NCBI GenBank assembly: GCA_964567745.1
Contig: CAZMNY010000015.1
Location: 62,001 to 126,000, forward strand
Reading direction: 5' to 3'
Source: CAZMNY01 sp964567745
GTDB lineage: Bacteria; Planctomycetota; Planctomycetia; Pirellulales; Pirellulaceae
DNA: 64,000 nucleotides
Both the position numbers and the translations under genes were made by a program. The notes below the pieces were generated by a model. It had not been told where the DNA came from and did not search any database. It saw only the letters and a program-made list of their open reading frames with translations. Of the stretch, positions 24,852 to 34,757 are shown piece by piece (the stretch's first letter is position 1; every line of letters starts with the position of its first letter).

Positions 24852-26678
24852 TTACGGTCTTGGTCTTGCCGGATGTTGTGCGGCGTTGCGGATTTCGTCG
24901 AGGTCGAGATAGCCGTCTTTGTTGGCGTCGACTCGTTCAAATGCGTCGCGAATTCGCGGAGGCATTTCTTCACGGCTAATCTTCTTGTCGCCGTTCTTGT
25001 CGGCTTCGATCAACCGAGACATTGGGTGGTTTTGCGGTCGCCTGCCTCCGAGTCCTGGTCCGGGACCGAATTGGCCGTTGCGCGGCGGTCGAAAGCGGGG
25101 CGGTTGGCCTGGGCCGCCGTCGACTCGGTCAGTCGGTTCTTTGTTGGTCGGTTCTTCGTTGTTCGCCATCGATTCGTTGGCGGTCGAGTCGGCGCGATTC
25201 TCGTTTCGACTGTCGTCAGGGTGTGCCGGTTTGGGGTCGTTGAAGATTGTGCTGAGGACGATCACGCTGACCATGAAGATCAGAGCCCCGATGGATGCGG
25301 CGATCAGGTAGGGCAGCCAGTTGATCGGAGTCTTCGACGAGAATCCGGACTTTACTCCAAGCGGATCATGAGGCGTCGCGAACTCGTCCTTCCATATGTC
25401 GCTGGCCAGATCGGGCAAGTCGCTCTTGCCGGTTGTTTGTTGAGCTGGCGCGCTGTGTTTGCCTAATCCCGATTTGGCCCAATCAACATATTGTCGAGCG
25501 TTCGTGTCGGTGAGCAACGCCATTTTTTCGAGAATCGCAAGGGCCGCCGCAACTTGCCCGTCGCGGAAAAGCGATTGGGCCAGTTCATATTGCTCTCTCG
25601 CTCGAATGAGTTCAGCGCTGCCGGAGACAACTGGATCGATTTTGCTGCCGAGTTCATCGCCCGATGTCTTGAGAAACAGAGTGAGCTCTTCCGCGAATAC
25701 GAGCATGGATTCGTATCGGTTCTCGGCTTCTTTGGCCAGGGCTTTCTGGCAGATCAACGAGAGCCGCGGGTCGAGGTTTTCTCTCGAGTCGGCCGGGTCG
25801 GGCGTCTCTTTGGAGAAAACTTCACCGATGATTGACATGATCGATCCGGTGCCCTTGAACGGCAGTTCGCCGGTGAGCAACTCAAACAGAACGACGCCGA
25901 GCGAATAGATGTCGCAGGCGGGGCCAATCTTGTCGACCTTGCCTTCAAGCTGCTCCGGCGACATGTATGCCGGCGAGCCGAGAATGGCACCATCTTGCGT
26001 GAGCCGCGAATCGCTCTCTTGATCGGCTTGGCAGGCGAGACCGAAGTCCATCACAATTGGTTCGTTGCGATGGTCGATCATGATATTGCCCGGCTTCAAA
26101 TCGCGATGAACGACACCATGAGCGTGCGCGTCTTGCAGCGCGATCGCGACCTTTCTCACTGTGCGAACCGCACTGCGAATGGTCTGTCGTTTTTCGGTTC
26201 GAGTGAAATCGGAAAGCGAGCGGCCCTGGACATAGCCCATCGCCATGTAGTGGGTGCCATCGATCTCGCCAGCATCGAAGACAGGACAGATATTGGGGTG
26301 GCTCAGCGTCGCCGCAGATCTCGCCTCGCGATAAAATCGCTCAACCAATTTACTCACATTGCTGCGAGCGAATTTCGGCATCTTGAGCGCGACTTTGCGG
26401 TTGAGCTGGCTGTCATGGGCGAGATAGACCGACCCCATTCCGCCTTCGCCGAGCTTCTCGGTCACATGGTAGCGGCCAAAATCGACAGGCAACGTATCGA
26501 AATCGGTTGACGCTTGTGCGCGAATCCGAGCATCCGCTGCCTTTTCGGCTGCTCCGTCGACCTCAATGTCACCGCAGGATTCTCCGTCGCCAGCGGAGCT
26601 CATCGCCATTGTCTCTTGGTTCAAATTCGTCCCCTCTTCCCAGGAGTCGTGGTCCGAATTGGAATCTGGCTGAGGCAT
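24852..26678 (-). CDS. Membrane Ser/Thr kinase with extracytoplasmic EF-hands
   Basis: The 608-residue product has a kinase domain at about residues 65-330: FGRYHVTEKLGEGGMGSVYLAH, ALKMP (ATP Lys), VVHRDLKPGNIMI, DFGLACQ and AYMSPEQLEG, all intact. Next comes a repeat-like helical part (ELIRAREQYELAQSLFRDGQ...), then a membrane helix (NWLPYLIAASIGALIFMVSVIVLS) at about 455-480. The tail is a Pro/Gly/Arg-rich linker followed by two EF-hand loops, ADKNGDKKISRE and DANKDGYLDLDE, with correct ligand spacing. With the kinase inside, the EF-hands face the periplasm and could sense calcium or bind matrix. The ATG at 26678 was chosen because the frame upstream has no kinase-family similarity. Confidence 0.93.
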   Translation of the reverse strand: MPQPDSNSDHDSWEEGTNLNQETMAMSSAGDGESCGDIEVDGAAEKAADARIRAQASTDFDTLPVDFGRYHVTEKLGEGGMGSVYLAHDSQLNRKVALKMPKFARSNVSKLVERFYREARSAATLSHPNICPVFDAGEIDGTHYMAMGYVQGRSLSDFTRTEKRQTIRSAVRTVRKVAIALQDAHAHGVVHRDLKPGNIMIDHRNEPIVMDFGLACQADQESDSRLTQDGAILGSPAYMSPEQLEGKVDKIGPACDIYSLGVVLFELLTGELPFKGTGSIMSIIGEVFSKETPDPADSRENLDPRLSLICQKALAKEAENRYESMLVFAEELTLFLKTSGDELGSKIDPVVSGSAELIRAREQYELAQSLFRDGQVAAALAILEKMALLTDTNARQYVDWAKSGLGKHSAPAQQTTGKSDLPDLASDIWKDEFATPHDPLGVKSGFSSKTPINWLPYLIAASIGALIFMVSVIVLSTIFNDPKPAHPDDSRNENRADSTANESMANNEEPTNKEPTDRVDGGPGQPPRFRPPRNGQFGPGPGLGGRRPQNHPMSRLIEADKNGDKKISREEMPPRIRDAFERVDANKDGYLDLDEIRNAAQHPARPRP

Positions 26679-26949
26679 ATTCGCGCTTAGATTTCGGCAC
26701 CGGACAAGAATTCCAGGTCGGATTCTTGGAGCGATCGTGAACGAGAGTTTTTCTGTTTTGGTTTCCGTGGCGATCGGAATCGAGTTGTGATCCCAGCCCG
26801 GCAACGGCTGCCAGGGGGGTTGCTCATCTTCTATTCCTACTCTCATCATGGGCAAGTTGTGTCAAAACAGCAAGTTGCGGCCGTGCCGTTCATCCGTTTT
26901 TGCGTCCGAAAATCCGAGATCCGTTACCGCCAATTCGTCACATTTTGCG

Positions 26950-28032
26950 TCATTTGCCGCTCTTCCAGAGTTCCTGGGGGCGTCGATCGGTTTCGAACGG
27001 AAGCTCGATGCGGCGGCCTTGGCCGGCGGACGCGTATGCGGCGAGCACAGTTTCCATGACAATTCGCCCATCTCGCCCGTTTTCGGACGGCTCGAGATTG
27101 TCCCGGACGCAGGCGACAAAGTGCTCGATCTCTTGTGGGAAGCCATAATTCCACGATTCCTCGTAGATCGGAAAACTCCACCCCTTCGTCGCGCCCGCCT
27201 TCTCGACCGCATAGCCGAAGCCGTCTTGCGAATACGCGCTGATCGAGTTGCCTCGCAATAAATCGGCGTAGGCCACGCCTTCGGTCCCATGAACTTCCGC
27301 CCGGTCGTCCATACCGCCGAGCTTGGCCCAAGACTCTTCGATGTATGCGGTGGCGCCGCCCTCAAAGTCGACGATCACAATACTGGTGTCGTCGCCTTTT
27401 GTCTTGTCGGCGTGCATCGAGGTTTTCAAGTCAGCATAGACGCTTTTGATCGCCGGTTTGCCCAACATCCATCGCGCGAACTCGATGCCGTGACAACCCA
27501 TGTCGAGCATCACGCCGCCGCCGCTGCGATCGGTATCCCAGAACCAATCGCCATGAGGACCGTCGTGCTTCTCCGATTGCTTAATTAAGAATACGTCGCC
27601 GAAAGCGCCTTCATCTGCGAGCTGCTTGAGTCGAACATATTTCGGCGCAAAGCATAGTTCCTCGGCGTACATTAACTTCACGCCGGCTCGGTCGCAGGCG
27701 TCAATCATGCGATCGCACTCGGCCAGAGTCGGCGCCATCGGTTTTTCAACCACCACATGTTTGCCGGCCGCCGCGCAAGCCAACGTTGCCTCGCAATGCA
27801 AGTCGTTAGGCAAGCAGAGCATCGCCATGTCGAGCTCGTCCAACTCGAGCATCTTGCGATAATCAGTGAAATAATGCGGCACACGTTGTTGCTTCGCAAA
27901 CGAGGCCGCGTGGTCTTCTGTTGGAGACGCGACGGCGAGCAATTCAGCTCCGTCAGTTCGCCGAATCGATTCGGCATGAATCGTGGCGATAAACTGCGAC
28001 CCGACCAGGCCGACTTGAACAGGCGAGCCCAT
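26950..28032 (-). CDS. Gfo/Idh/MocA family oxidoreductase
   Basis: The 360-residue product begins with a Rossmann fold (PVQVGLVGSQFIATIHAESIR) and contains the family's VEKPMAPTLAECDRMIDAC with the active-site Lys of EKP, and LMYAEELCFAPKYVRLKQL. The later DRSGGGVMLDMGCHGIEFARWMLGKP holds the conserved Asp-x3-His pair. These enzymes are NAD(P)-dependent dehydrogenases or transferases acting on sugars or inositols, usually cytoplasmic. No export signal is present. A GAGGATGCGCC ribosome binding site precedes the ATG at 28032. It is divergent from the DUF1501 gene at 28215; substrate unknown. Confidence 0.93.
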   Translation of the reverse strand: MGSPVQVGLVGSQFIATIHAESIRRTDGAELLAVASPTEDHAASFAKQQRVPHYFTDYRKMLELDELDMAMLCLPNDLHCEATLACAAAGKHVVVEKPMAPTLAECDRMIDACDRAGVKLMYAEELCFAPKYVRLKQLADEGAFGDVFLIKQSEKHDGPHGDWFWDTDRSGGGVMLDMGCHGIEFARWMLGKPAIKSVYADLKTSMHADKTKGDDTSIVIVDFEGGATAYIEESWAKLGGMDDRAEVHGTEGVAYADLLRGNSISAYSQDGFGYAVEKAGATKGWSFPIYEESWNYGFPQEIEHFVACVRDNLEPSENGRDGRIVMETVLAAYASAGQGRRIELPFETDRRPQELWKSGK

Positions 28033-28214
28033 GGCGCATCCTCACTATTCGCTAGAGTGCATGTTGATTGATAGAGTCCAAATCCGTGGCGAACGCAGCA
28101 ATTTCGATTGTTCTTGGATTCTCCACAACGCCTTGCTAAGCTGTGTTTCTGAGCGAGGCAGGTGCCCAATAGACAAATCGGTTTGTAAGCGATCGACCAT
28201 TGCCGAAGACAACC

Positions 28215-29702
28215 ATGCCCAAGAAAAAGACTCAGCGCGAAAGCAAGGGAACCAAGGTTACCACACCGGCCAATCGTCGCGCGTTTCTCGTCGCATCGGC
28301 GGGCGGCATGGCGGGGCTGGCGGCACCCTCGTTCACCGCGCCCTCATTCAACGCACCGGGCGCATGCTTCGGAGACGAATCCGCATCCACAATCGCCGGG
28401 GCGGGCAAGGCCAAGTCAACCATTCTGTTTTTTCTTTGCGGCGGCGCCTCGCACGTTGACATGTGGGACATGAAACCGGAAGCGCCCGCCGAGTATCGCG
28501 GACCCTTCAAGCCGATTCAGACATCTGCGCCCGGAGTGACGTTGTGCGAGCATTTGCCGATGCTCGCCAAGCAGGCTCACCATTTGGCGCTGATCAATTC
28601 GGTCGGAGCATCGGTCAACACGAACGATCATCACGCCGGCTACTATTACAACTTGACGGGCCACGTACCGGATCAGAGTTTTCGAACGCTCGGCAACAAC
28701 CGAACTCCGTTCTCGGACGACTGGCCCTTTATCGGTTCGGTGGCCGCGTCGAAGCGACCGGGCGACGGAGTGTTGCCCAACGCGATCACTCTGCCCCACA
28801 TGCCAAGCCGGAAGCCGTACACTCGGCCGGGCCAGTTTGCCGCAAGGATTGGAGTCGAGCACGATCCGCTTTATCTGCAGGGAGACCGCAAGACTCCGTT
28901 ACGTTTCAGCGCTCCGTCGCTCGTGCTGGAAGGAGACGCCACGCCCGAACGACTGACGGGTCGAGGCAAGTTGCTGCGATCAATGGATGCGGCTCGACGC
29001 GATTTCGACCGATACGCGAGCGTTCGAACTTGGAACAAGCAACAGGATCGCGCGTTAAAATTGCTCTTGTCGGCCGGCACCACCGAAGCATTCGAAGTCA
29101 GTTCCGAGAGCGAGCAGACTCGGGAGCGATACGGCAAGACGGTCAATGCAATGAGTCTCTTGATGGCCAGGCGACTCGTCGAAGCGGGCGTTCCTTTTGT
29201 CACTGTGTTTTGGTTGGGTGAAGGCATCGGCACGCCTCTGGCCAAAAAATGCAAAAGCGCCGGAAGCTGGGATACCCACGGCAATAACTTCAACTGCCTG
29301 AAGGACTCGCTGCTCCCCGAATTCGATCGCTCGTTCTCTGCTTTGATCGAAGATCTTAACGATCGCAATCTGCTCGACTCAACCATGTTGATGGTTACGA
29401 GCGAGATGGGGCGGAAGCCTAAGATCGGCGACCCTCGAAGCGGCGGCAAGACTGGCGCGGGTCGCGACCACTGGACCCATTGCCTGACTGACATTCTCGG
29501 CGGCGGCGGAATTCAAGGCGGACAGACCTTCGGAGCGAGCGATCGCTACGGTGAGTATCCTGCGGACGATTTGGTCACGCCTGCCGACGTCGCCAAGACG
29601 GTTTATCACGCCATGGGCATCCACGATCTCGACGCTTTCGACGCTCAGAATCGTCCATTCAATCTGCTCGCCGAAGGCAAGCCAATCGCAAAGCTTTTCT
29701 GA
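28215..29702 (+). CDS. DUF1501 protein (Tat-exported sulfatase-like), first copy
   Basis: The 495-residue product has a twin-arginine signal in NRRAFLVASAGGMAGLAAPS, preceded by a Lys-rich start (MPKKKTQRESKGTK). The DUF1501 core is clear: ILFFLCGGASHVDMWDMKPEAPAEYRGPFKPI, LPMLAKQAHHLALINSV, FVTVFWLGEG, GSWDTHGNNF, LMVTSEMGRKPKI and GRDHWTHCLTDILGGGGIQGG. DUF1501 has the alkaline-phosphatase/sulfatase superfamily fold but lacks the sulfatase formylglycine Cys/Ser motif, so I do not call it a sulfatase. The ATG at 28215 was preferred over an upstream TTG. It stands alone here, convergent with a second DUF1501 gene; no DUF1549 partner is adjacent on its strand. Confidence 0.93.
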   Translation: MPKKKTQRESKGTKVTTPANRRAFLVASAGGMAGLAAPSFTAPSFNAPGACFGDESASTIAGAGKAKSTILFFLCGGASHVDMWDMKPEAPAEYRGPFKPIQTSAPGVTLCEHLPMLAKQAHHLALINSVGASVNTNDHHAGYYYNLTGHVPDQSFRTLGNNRTPFSDDWPFIGSVAASKRPGDGVLPNAITLPHMPSRKPYTRPGQFAARIGVEHDPLYLQGDRKTPLRFSAPSLVLEGDATPERLTGRGKLLRSMDAARRDFDRYASVRTWNKQQDRALKLLLSAGTTEAFEVSSESEQTRERYGKTVNAMSLLMARRLVEAGVPFVTVFWLGEGIGTPLAKKCKSAGSWDTHGNNFNCLKDSLLPEFDRSFSALIEDLNDRNLLDSTMLMVTSEMGRKPKIGDPRSGGKTGAGRDHWTHCLTDILGGGGIQGGQTFGASDRYGEYPADDLVTPADVAKTVYHAMGIHDLDAFDAQNRPFNLLAEGKPIAKLF

Positions 29703-29740
29703 CTTTTTCTCTTGGTCAACGTTCCGTCCGGCGCGCCCCG

Positions 29741-31237
29741 TCAAATTATCTCTTTGATCACATGGCCATGGACGTCCGTGAGTCGTCGAGCGATGCCGTC
29801 ATGTTTGACAGCGACCTTGGTGTGGTCGATGCCAAGCAGGCGGAGCATGGTGGCGTGGATGTCCCAGACGTGGGTCGGATGGTCGCGGTCGAGAGGTTTG
29901 TATCCCCATTGATCGGAGAGTCCGTGGGTGAGCCCCCCTTGAATTCCGCCGCCGCAGAACCAATTACTAAACACATACGGATTATGATCGCGGCCCTTTG
30001 AGCCTTGAGTGGACGGCATCCGCCCGAACTCAGTCGTCCACAAGACAAGAGTATCATCCAGCATGCCTCGTTGATCCAAGTCTTGAATCAGCCCGGCAGC
30101 TCCGCGAGCCATCCCGCGGGCCAAGGGCCAATGGTCACGCTTGATGTCTTCGTGCGAATCCCAATTGCGGCGTGGAAAACCGTTGTCATTGCCCGACCAA
30201 ATCTGAACGAAGCGGACACCGCGTTCGAGAAGCCGGCGGGCGGCGAGGCACTTTCTGCCAAAGTACTCAGACTCTTCGACCTCGTTGATCTCGTCGTTGA
30301 AAGTCGAGCGACCGTGGTCCAATCCGTAAAGCTTCAGGATGTGTTTCGGTTCGCGGTTCATGTCGAGCGCTTCAGGCGCTGCCAATTGCATGCTCGCAGC
30401 CAACTCGTACGATCGAATCCTGGCGGTCAGACGATCGTCGCCCGGCCGCGAATCACGGTGTTTCTCATTCAGCAACTTAAGCAACGCCTGACTGCGGCGC
30501 TCTGATTCAGCCGTGATGTATTTCCCTCCACGCGGCACCAGATCGGCGATTGGGTCTTCGGCGCCGGGCCGCATGACGGTGCCTTGATGTTGCGCCGGAA
30601 GAAATGACGAGTGCCAGTTCTTGGGACCATTCGACGCGAATCCTCGATGGTCAGGCAGGACGACAAACGTCGGCAAGTTGTCGTTCATGCTGCCCATGGC
30701 ATAACTGACCCAAGCGCCGACGCCTGGAAAACCGGGCCGCTGAAATCCCGTCGCTTGAAGAAACGTCGCCTGGCTGTGCACTCCCGTTTGGCCAACGACA
30801 TTGTGGATAAACGTCATCTTGTCGGCACAGGCGCTGAGAGGTTCGACCGCGTCGCTCAGCATCTTGCCCGACTCGCCGTACGGACGAAATCGAAAAGGCG
30901 ACTTCATCCACGGCCCCAATCCGTTTTGAAACGCTTCGACATGCTCGCCGAAATCGGACGCTTCGCCGTGGTGCTTCTCCAAAGCCGGCTTGTGATCGAA
31001 CAAGTCAAGCGGACTCGCCGCGCCGGCCATAAACAACTGAACCACCCGCTTTGCCTTAGCGGGGTAGTGCAAGACTTTGACGGTGCCCGGCGTCGAGTTT
31101 CCAAGAGCCAAGCTGCTCATGCCTGCGCCTTGCTTGCCCGTCGTTGAATCTTCTGACCGCGCAGAATCGGCGAGCAGGCTGGCGAGCGCTATGCTGCCGA
31201 TTCCTCCGCTGCCCATCAGAAAGTCGCGTCGATGCAT
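29741..31237 (-). CDS. DUF1501 protein, second copy, downstream of PSCyt1/DUF1549/DUF1553 gene
   Basis: The 498-residue product starts MHRRDFLMGSGGIGSIALASLLADSA, a Tat-type signal. Core motifs include VVQLFMAGAASPLDLFDHKP, FIHNVVGQTGVHSQATFLQATGFQRPGFPGVGAWVSYAMGS, VRFVQIWSGNDNGFPRRNWDSHEDI and LVLWTTEFGRMPSTQGSKGRDHNPYVFSNWFCGGGIQGG. It follows the large cytochrome-domain gene by 46 bases on the same strand, the standard planctomycete pairing. The partners are thought to work together outside the cytoplasm, but their substrate is unknown. The ATG at 31237 was chosen; upstream frame residues to 31306 do not form a signal. Confidence 0.94.
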   Translation of the reverse strand: MHRRDFLMGSGGIGSIALASLLADSARSEDSTTGKQGAGMSSLALGNSTPGTVKVLHYPAKAKRVVQLFMAGAASPLDLFDHKPALEKHHGEASDFGEHVEAFQNGLGPWMKSPFRFRPYGESGKMLSDAVEPLSACADKMTFIHNVVGQTGVHSQATFLQATGFQRPGFPGVGAWVSYAMGSMNDNLPTFVVLPDHRGFASNGPKNWHSSFLPAQHQGTVMRPGAEDPIADLVPRGGKYITAESERRSQALLKLLNEKHRDSRPGDDRLTARIRSYELAASMQLAAPEALDMNREPKHILKLYGLDHGRSTFNDEINEVEESEYFGRKCLAARRLLERGVRFVQIWSGNDNGFPRRNWDSHEDIKRDHWPLARGMARGAAGLIQDLDQRGMLDDTLVLWTTEFGRMPSTQGSKGRDHNPYVFSNWFCGGGIQGGLTHGLSDQWGYKPLDRDHPTHVWDIHATMLRLLGIDHTKVAVKHDGIARRLTDVHGHVIKEII

Positions 31238-31283
31238 TCGATCGCCTCGGGTTTCGCAATGGCTTTTGGTTCTATCCGGCAAG

Positions 31284-34200
31284 TCAGTCAACAAACACGA
31301 ACTCATTGAGATTTAAAATCAGACGGCACATATTTTCGAGCCCGTGTTCACTTGCGTATTTGCTTAGCAGTGTGATTTCACTTGGCGTTGCTTCTCGCGA
31401 GAGGGCCAAGTGAACGGCGAGGGCCACTTGGTCTGCGAGGATGTCTTCTTCGGCTGCGAGTCGCTTGGCGAACTGACTCGACATGGCCACAACGAAACGA
31501 TTGTTCAGCAGAGCCAAGGCCTGCAGTGAAGTCAGCGTCTCGCCTCGTTTCGGAACCGAAGTCGACGGGTCCGCACAGTCAAGCGTATCCATGAATGGCT
31601 GCGGTTGTGATCTGACAATGAATCGATAGATCGCTCGACGATGGGTCGACGCGTCAGTGGGATCGTATTGATCGTATTCGTAGTGGGGCGAGTGTTGAGG
31701 ATGTTCGATGGCAAAGTCCTGGAACCCAGGTCCGCCTTTGGCTGGATTGAGTTTTCCGGCGACTGCGAGAATGGTATCGCGAATCTCCTCGGCGGTTAGA
31801 CGGCGTCGGTGCATTCGCCAATACAACCGGTTTTCGGAATCGATCGCCTGCTTCTTGTCGTCGTTCTCCACCACCTGTCGGTAGACCGAGCTCTTGAGGA
31901 TCATTCGGTGCAACGACTTCATCGATTGCCCTTGGTCTCGGAATTGAATTGCGAGCCAATCGAGCAGTTGCGGGTGAGTCGGTGCGTCGCCGCCGTGGCC
32001 AAAATCGTTCGGCGTATCGACGAGCCCGCTCCCAAAATGGTAGAGCCAGATTCGATTGACGATCGAGCGCCATGTAAGCGGATTGTCGCGGTGAACGATC
32101 CATTCAGCCAGCGCGGCGCGACGCTTCCATTCCGGTTCGTCGTCGGCGATTTCAAATCTCGCAGGTATTGTCGGCACAAATGGCACGGCACCAGGACCGA
32201 CGGTCTTGCCGGGCTGTTTGAGGTCGCCTCGATGCAAAACCTGAATGGTGCGAGGCCCCAGTCCGTGCCGTCCTCGAAACGAGCCCGTTCCCCGATGCAC
32301 GACTCCCGCGTAGACCTTGGCTGGCTTGGGCAGCGTCGCGACCTCTTTTTCGCTCGCCGCAAGATCGGCTTTGACCTTGGCAAGTTGGGCGAGCGTCGTC
32401 TTTCCGACTGCTGCGAGCATGGCTAATTCCCGCGTCGCGGCGAGTTCGCGCAGTTTCTCTTGCAGTTTGCTCTGAGATTCGGCGCCTCGGCTGAGCGATA
32501 ACAAATCCTCCAAACTGGGCGGCTCGTTTGCACCGGGCTCGCGCTTCTTTGGGGCGTCTTTCTTGAGCGTCTCCGCGAGCCGCTTCCGAAGGCTTTGTGC
32601 ACCATAAACACCGTCAATCAGATTTCGTTTTGCCCAACGAGGCGCCGCTTCGATCGAGTCGAGCGATTCGACTCGCGCCGGCTTCACCGCGACTCCATCG
32701 ATGACGATGGCCATTTCGCCCAGTGCGAAGATCCAATCGTTCGTGAGCGGCTGACCACGTCGCCGTCGGCTCCACAGCTTCGTCGCGGTCACTCGCACAT
32801 AACGGCCTTGGACGCTTTCGGCCGAGATGTGAATTCCGGAAGCTGCGGGTCGGATGAAAGCTGTGTTGCGGTAGTCGGCAATCACCGTGGCGTCGGCAAA
32901 GTCGGAGCTGTTCGCAATTTCGACGTAGAACGCATCTGGGAAGCCGAAGTCGGCGAAGCCGTATTCGTTGGCGCTAAAAAGAAACACGTGATCAATCTTG
33001 GCGACTCGCCCCAAATCGACTTGCACCCATTTTTTCACATTCACGTTTTTGGCGACCTGGCTGTGATACCCGTATGCGTTTGAGCGATCTTTTGGGCTGG
33101 CGCCAGATTGTTGCGCGGCCAAGCTGCGAATCGCTGCGATGTCTTTGTCGAGCTTGCGGATCTGCGGCGTTAGCTTTCCTTCCACAACCTGCTCGACTTC
33201 GACGAGGCCGAGTTTCAGCTTGTCGCGTTGACGCTCCAAGTTCGCACGATGCTTCGCAGTATTCGGGTCGACGTCGTAAGGTCGATCGGCGCGGTCGATG
33301 GAGGCGAACACAGCTTGCATCCGATAGTAGTCGACCATCGTGACGGGATCTAACTTGTGATTATGGCATCGAGCGCACTGGATCGTCAGACTACAAAACG
33401 TGTTCATAGCGCTCGTCACCATGTTGTCTCGATCGAGATTCCGAGCGACGCGGCCATCGAGCTTCGTTTCCGGCACTTCGGCGTGGCCGATAAAATCCCA
33501 AGGTCCCGCAGCAATGAATCCCGTTGCGACGGGGCCATCGATGGAGGCGGGCCAGAGTGCATCTCCCGCCAATTGTTCCTTGACGAAACGCGAATAGGGT
33601 TTGTCCGCATTGAGCGCGCGGATCACATAGTCGCGATACGGCCAGGCGTTGGGGCGTTGCTTGTCCTTGTCATAACCATGTGTGTCGGCGTAGTGGACGA
33701 CGTCAAGCCAATGGCGAGCCCAACGTTCGCCGTATTGTTCGGAGTTCAAGAGGAGATCGACGAGGCGGTCGTATGCGCCGGGTTGCTTGTCGGCCAGAAA
33801 CGACTGCACGTTTTGAGGCGACGGCGGCAGTCCGATCAGATCGAAGTAGACGCGCCGAATTAGAGTCAGCCGATCGGCTTCCCGGGACGGACTAAGACCG
33901 CGGTCTCGCAGTCGTTGATAGACGAACGCATCAATCGGAGTACGAATCCAGCTGCGCGCGATCTCGTCTCGCGCCGGCGGAGGGTCGACTTGACTTAACG
34001 GGCGAAGCGACCACCAATCCCTATCGGTCACGACAATTGGCTCGATGGTATAGCCGTCCGGCCACACCGCGCCATCGTCGATCCACCTGCGAATGGCGTC
34101 GACTTCCGCTGGCTTGAGCGGGTCGCTCGCCTTGGGCATCTTGGGTGCCTGGCCGTCTTGCGATTCAATGACATCGACCAGGTGGCTCGCCGCCGAGTCT

Positions 34201-34499
34201 CCCGCTTCGACGAATCCGCTATCACTCAGAAGCTGCTCCGTGTGAAGCTGAAAATCACCCTTCATCTGTTTCGTGTTGTGACAACTCAAGCATCGTCGCG
34301 ACAAGACTGGCGCGACATCGCGGCGAAAATCGATGTCACGTTTCGCCTCGTCGCGACCATCAATTGTTGTGGCCTTCTCTTGACCGTTGGCAGAGAACGG
34401 GCACGCGAAAACAACGGTGAATAGGCCGAGCCAGCATGCGATGGCAAGGCGAGTTTGCCACGCGTCATTTGTCTCGACGCGGTTGCGTAATTGCCGCAT
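31284..34499 (-). CDS. PSCyt1-DUF1549-discoidin-DUF1553 protein
   Basis: The 1071-residue product has a signal peptide (AIACWLGLFTVVFACPFSANGQ), then a Planctomycete cytochrome C domain with the heme site C70-x2-C73-H74 in RRCLSCHNTKQMKGDFQL. DUF1549 follows at about 165-380 (SWIRTPIDAFVYQRL, WARHWLDVVHYADTHGYDKDK, CARCHNHKLDPVTM). A coiled-coil-like stretch (about 405-450) leads to an F5/8 type C (discoidin-like) domain at about 485-615 (KWVQVDLGRVAKIDHVFLF, FYVEIANSSDF, GRYVRVTATKLW). DUF1553 occupies about 770-1050 (ALAEWIVHRDNPLTWRSIVNRIWLYHFGSGLVDTPNDFG, RRRLTAEEIRDTILAVAG). It is exported, binds heme, and pairs with the downstream DUF1501 protein. Confidence 0.94.
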   Translation of the reverse strand: MRQLRNRVETNDAWQTRLAIACWLGLFTVVFACPFSANGQEKATTIDGRDEAKRDIDFRRDVAPVLSRRCLSCHNTKQMKGDFQLHTEQLLSDSGFVEAGDSAASHLVDVIESQDGQAPKMPKASDPLKPAEVDAIRRWIDDGAVWPDGYTIEPIVVTDRDWWSLRPLSQVDPPPARDEIARSWIRTPIDAFVYQRLRDRGLSPSREADRLTLIRRVYFDLIGLPPSPQNVQSFLADKQPGAYDRLVDLLLNSEQYGERWARHWLDVVHYADTHGYDKDKQRPNAWPYRDYVIRALNADKPYSRFVKEQLAGDALWPASIDGPVATGFIAAGPWDFIGHAEVPETKLDGRVARNLDRDNMVTSAMNTFCSLTIQCARCHNHKLDPVTMVDYYRMQAVFASIDRADRPYDVDPNTAKHRANLERQRDKLKLGLVEVEQVVEGKLTPQIRKLDKDIAAIRSLAAQQSGASPKDRSNAYGYHSQVAKNVNVKKWVQVDLGRVAKIDHVFLFSANEYGFADFGFPDAFYVEIANSSDFADATVIADYRNTAFIRPAASGIHISAESVQGRYVRVTATKLWSRRRRGQPLTNDWIFALGEMAIVIDGVAVKPARVESLDSIEAAPRWAKRNLIDGVYGAQSLRKRLAETLKKDAPKKREPGANEPPSLEDLLSLSRGAESQSKLQEKLRELAATRELAMLAAVGKTTLAQLAKVKADLAASEKEVATLPKPAKVYAGVVHRGTGSFRGRHGLGPRTIQVLHRGDLKQPGKTVGPGAVPFVPTIPARFEIADDEPEWKRRAALAEWIVHRDNPLTWRSIVNRIWLYHFGSGLVDTPNDFGHGGDAPTHPQLLDWLAIQFRDQGQSMKSLHRMILKSSVYRQVVENDDKKQAIDSENRLYWRMHRRRLTAEEIRDTILAVAGKLNPAKGGPGFQDFAIEHPQHSPHYEYDQYDPTDASTHRRAIYRFIVRSQPQPFMDTLDCADPSTSVPKRGETLTSLQALALLNNRFVVAMSSQFAKRLAAEEDILADQVALAVHLALSREATPSEITLLSKYASEHGLENMCRLILNLNEFVFVD

Positions 34500-34757
34500 G
34501 AGTTTACCGGCTTTGTCGAATACGGGGGTGGGTGAATCGGTGTGCGTTGGGGCTTTGATTATAGCATCCTCAAGAGCCGACTTGATGCGTCTAGCGTAAG
34601 TCGACGAACCGTGAGGCCCTGACGTGAATGACGGAAGAATTGTCAGGCGAAATTCGCACTATTCCCGAATTGGCTGGTATCATACGCTCTCCTACCATGC
34701 AAATTTTACGCCTTGATTGCGACCTGAACCAACGACTGCGTCCACAGGTGGAGCAAC

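Noticed and set aside
17773..26678. A defence island around the kinases, DUF4287/DUF5655 gene and transglutaminase fusion
   Set aside because: No nuclease, toxin, integrase or other defence marker is present, and both kinases are of ordinary planctomycete membrane type.
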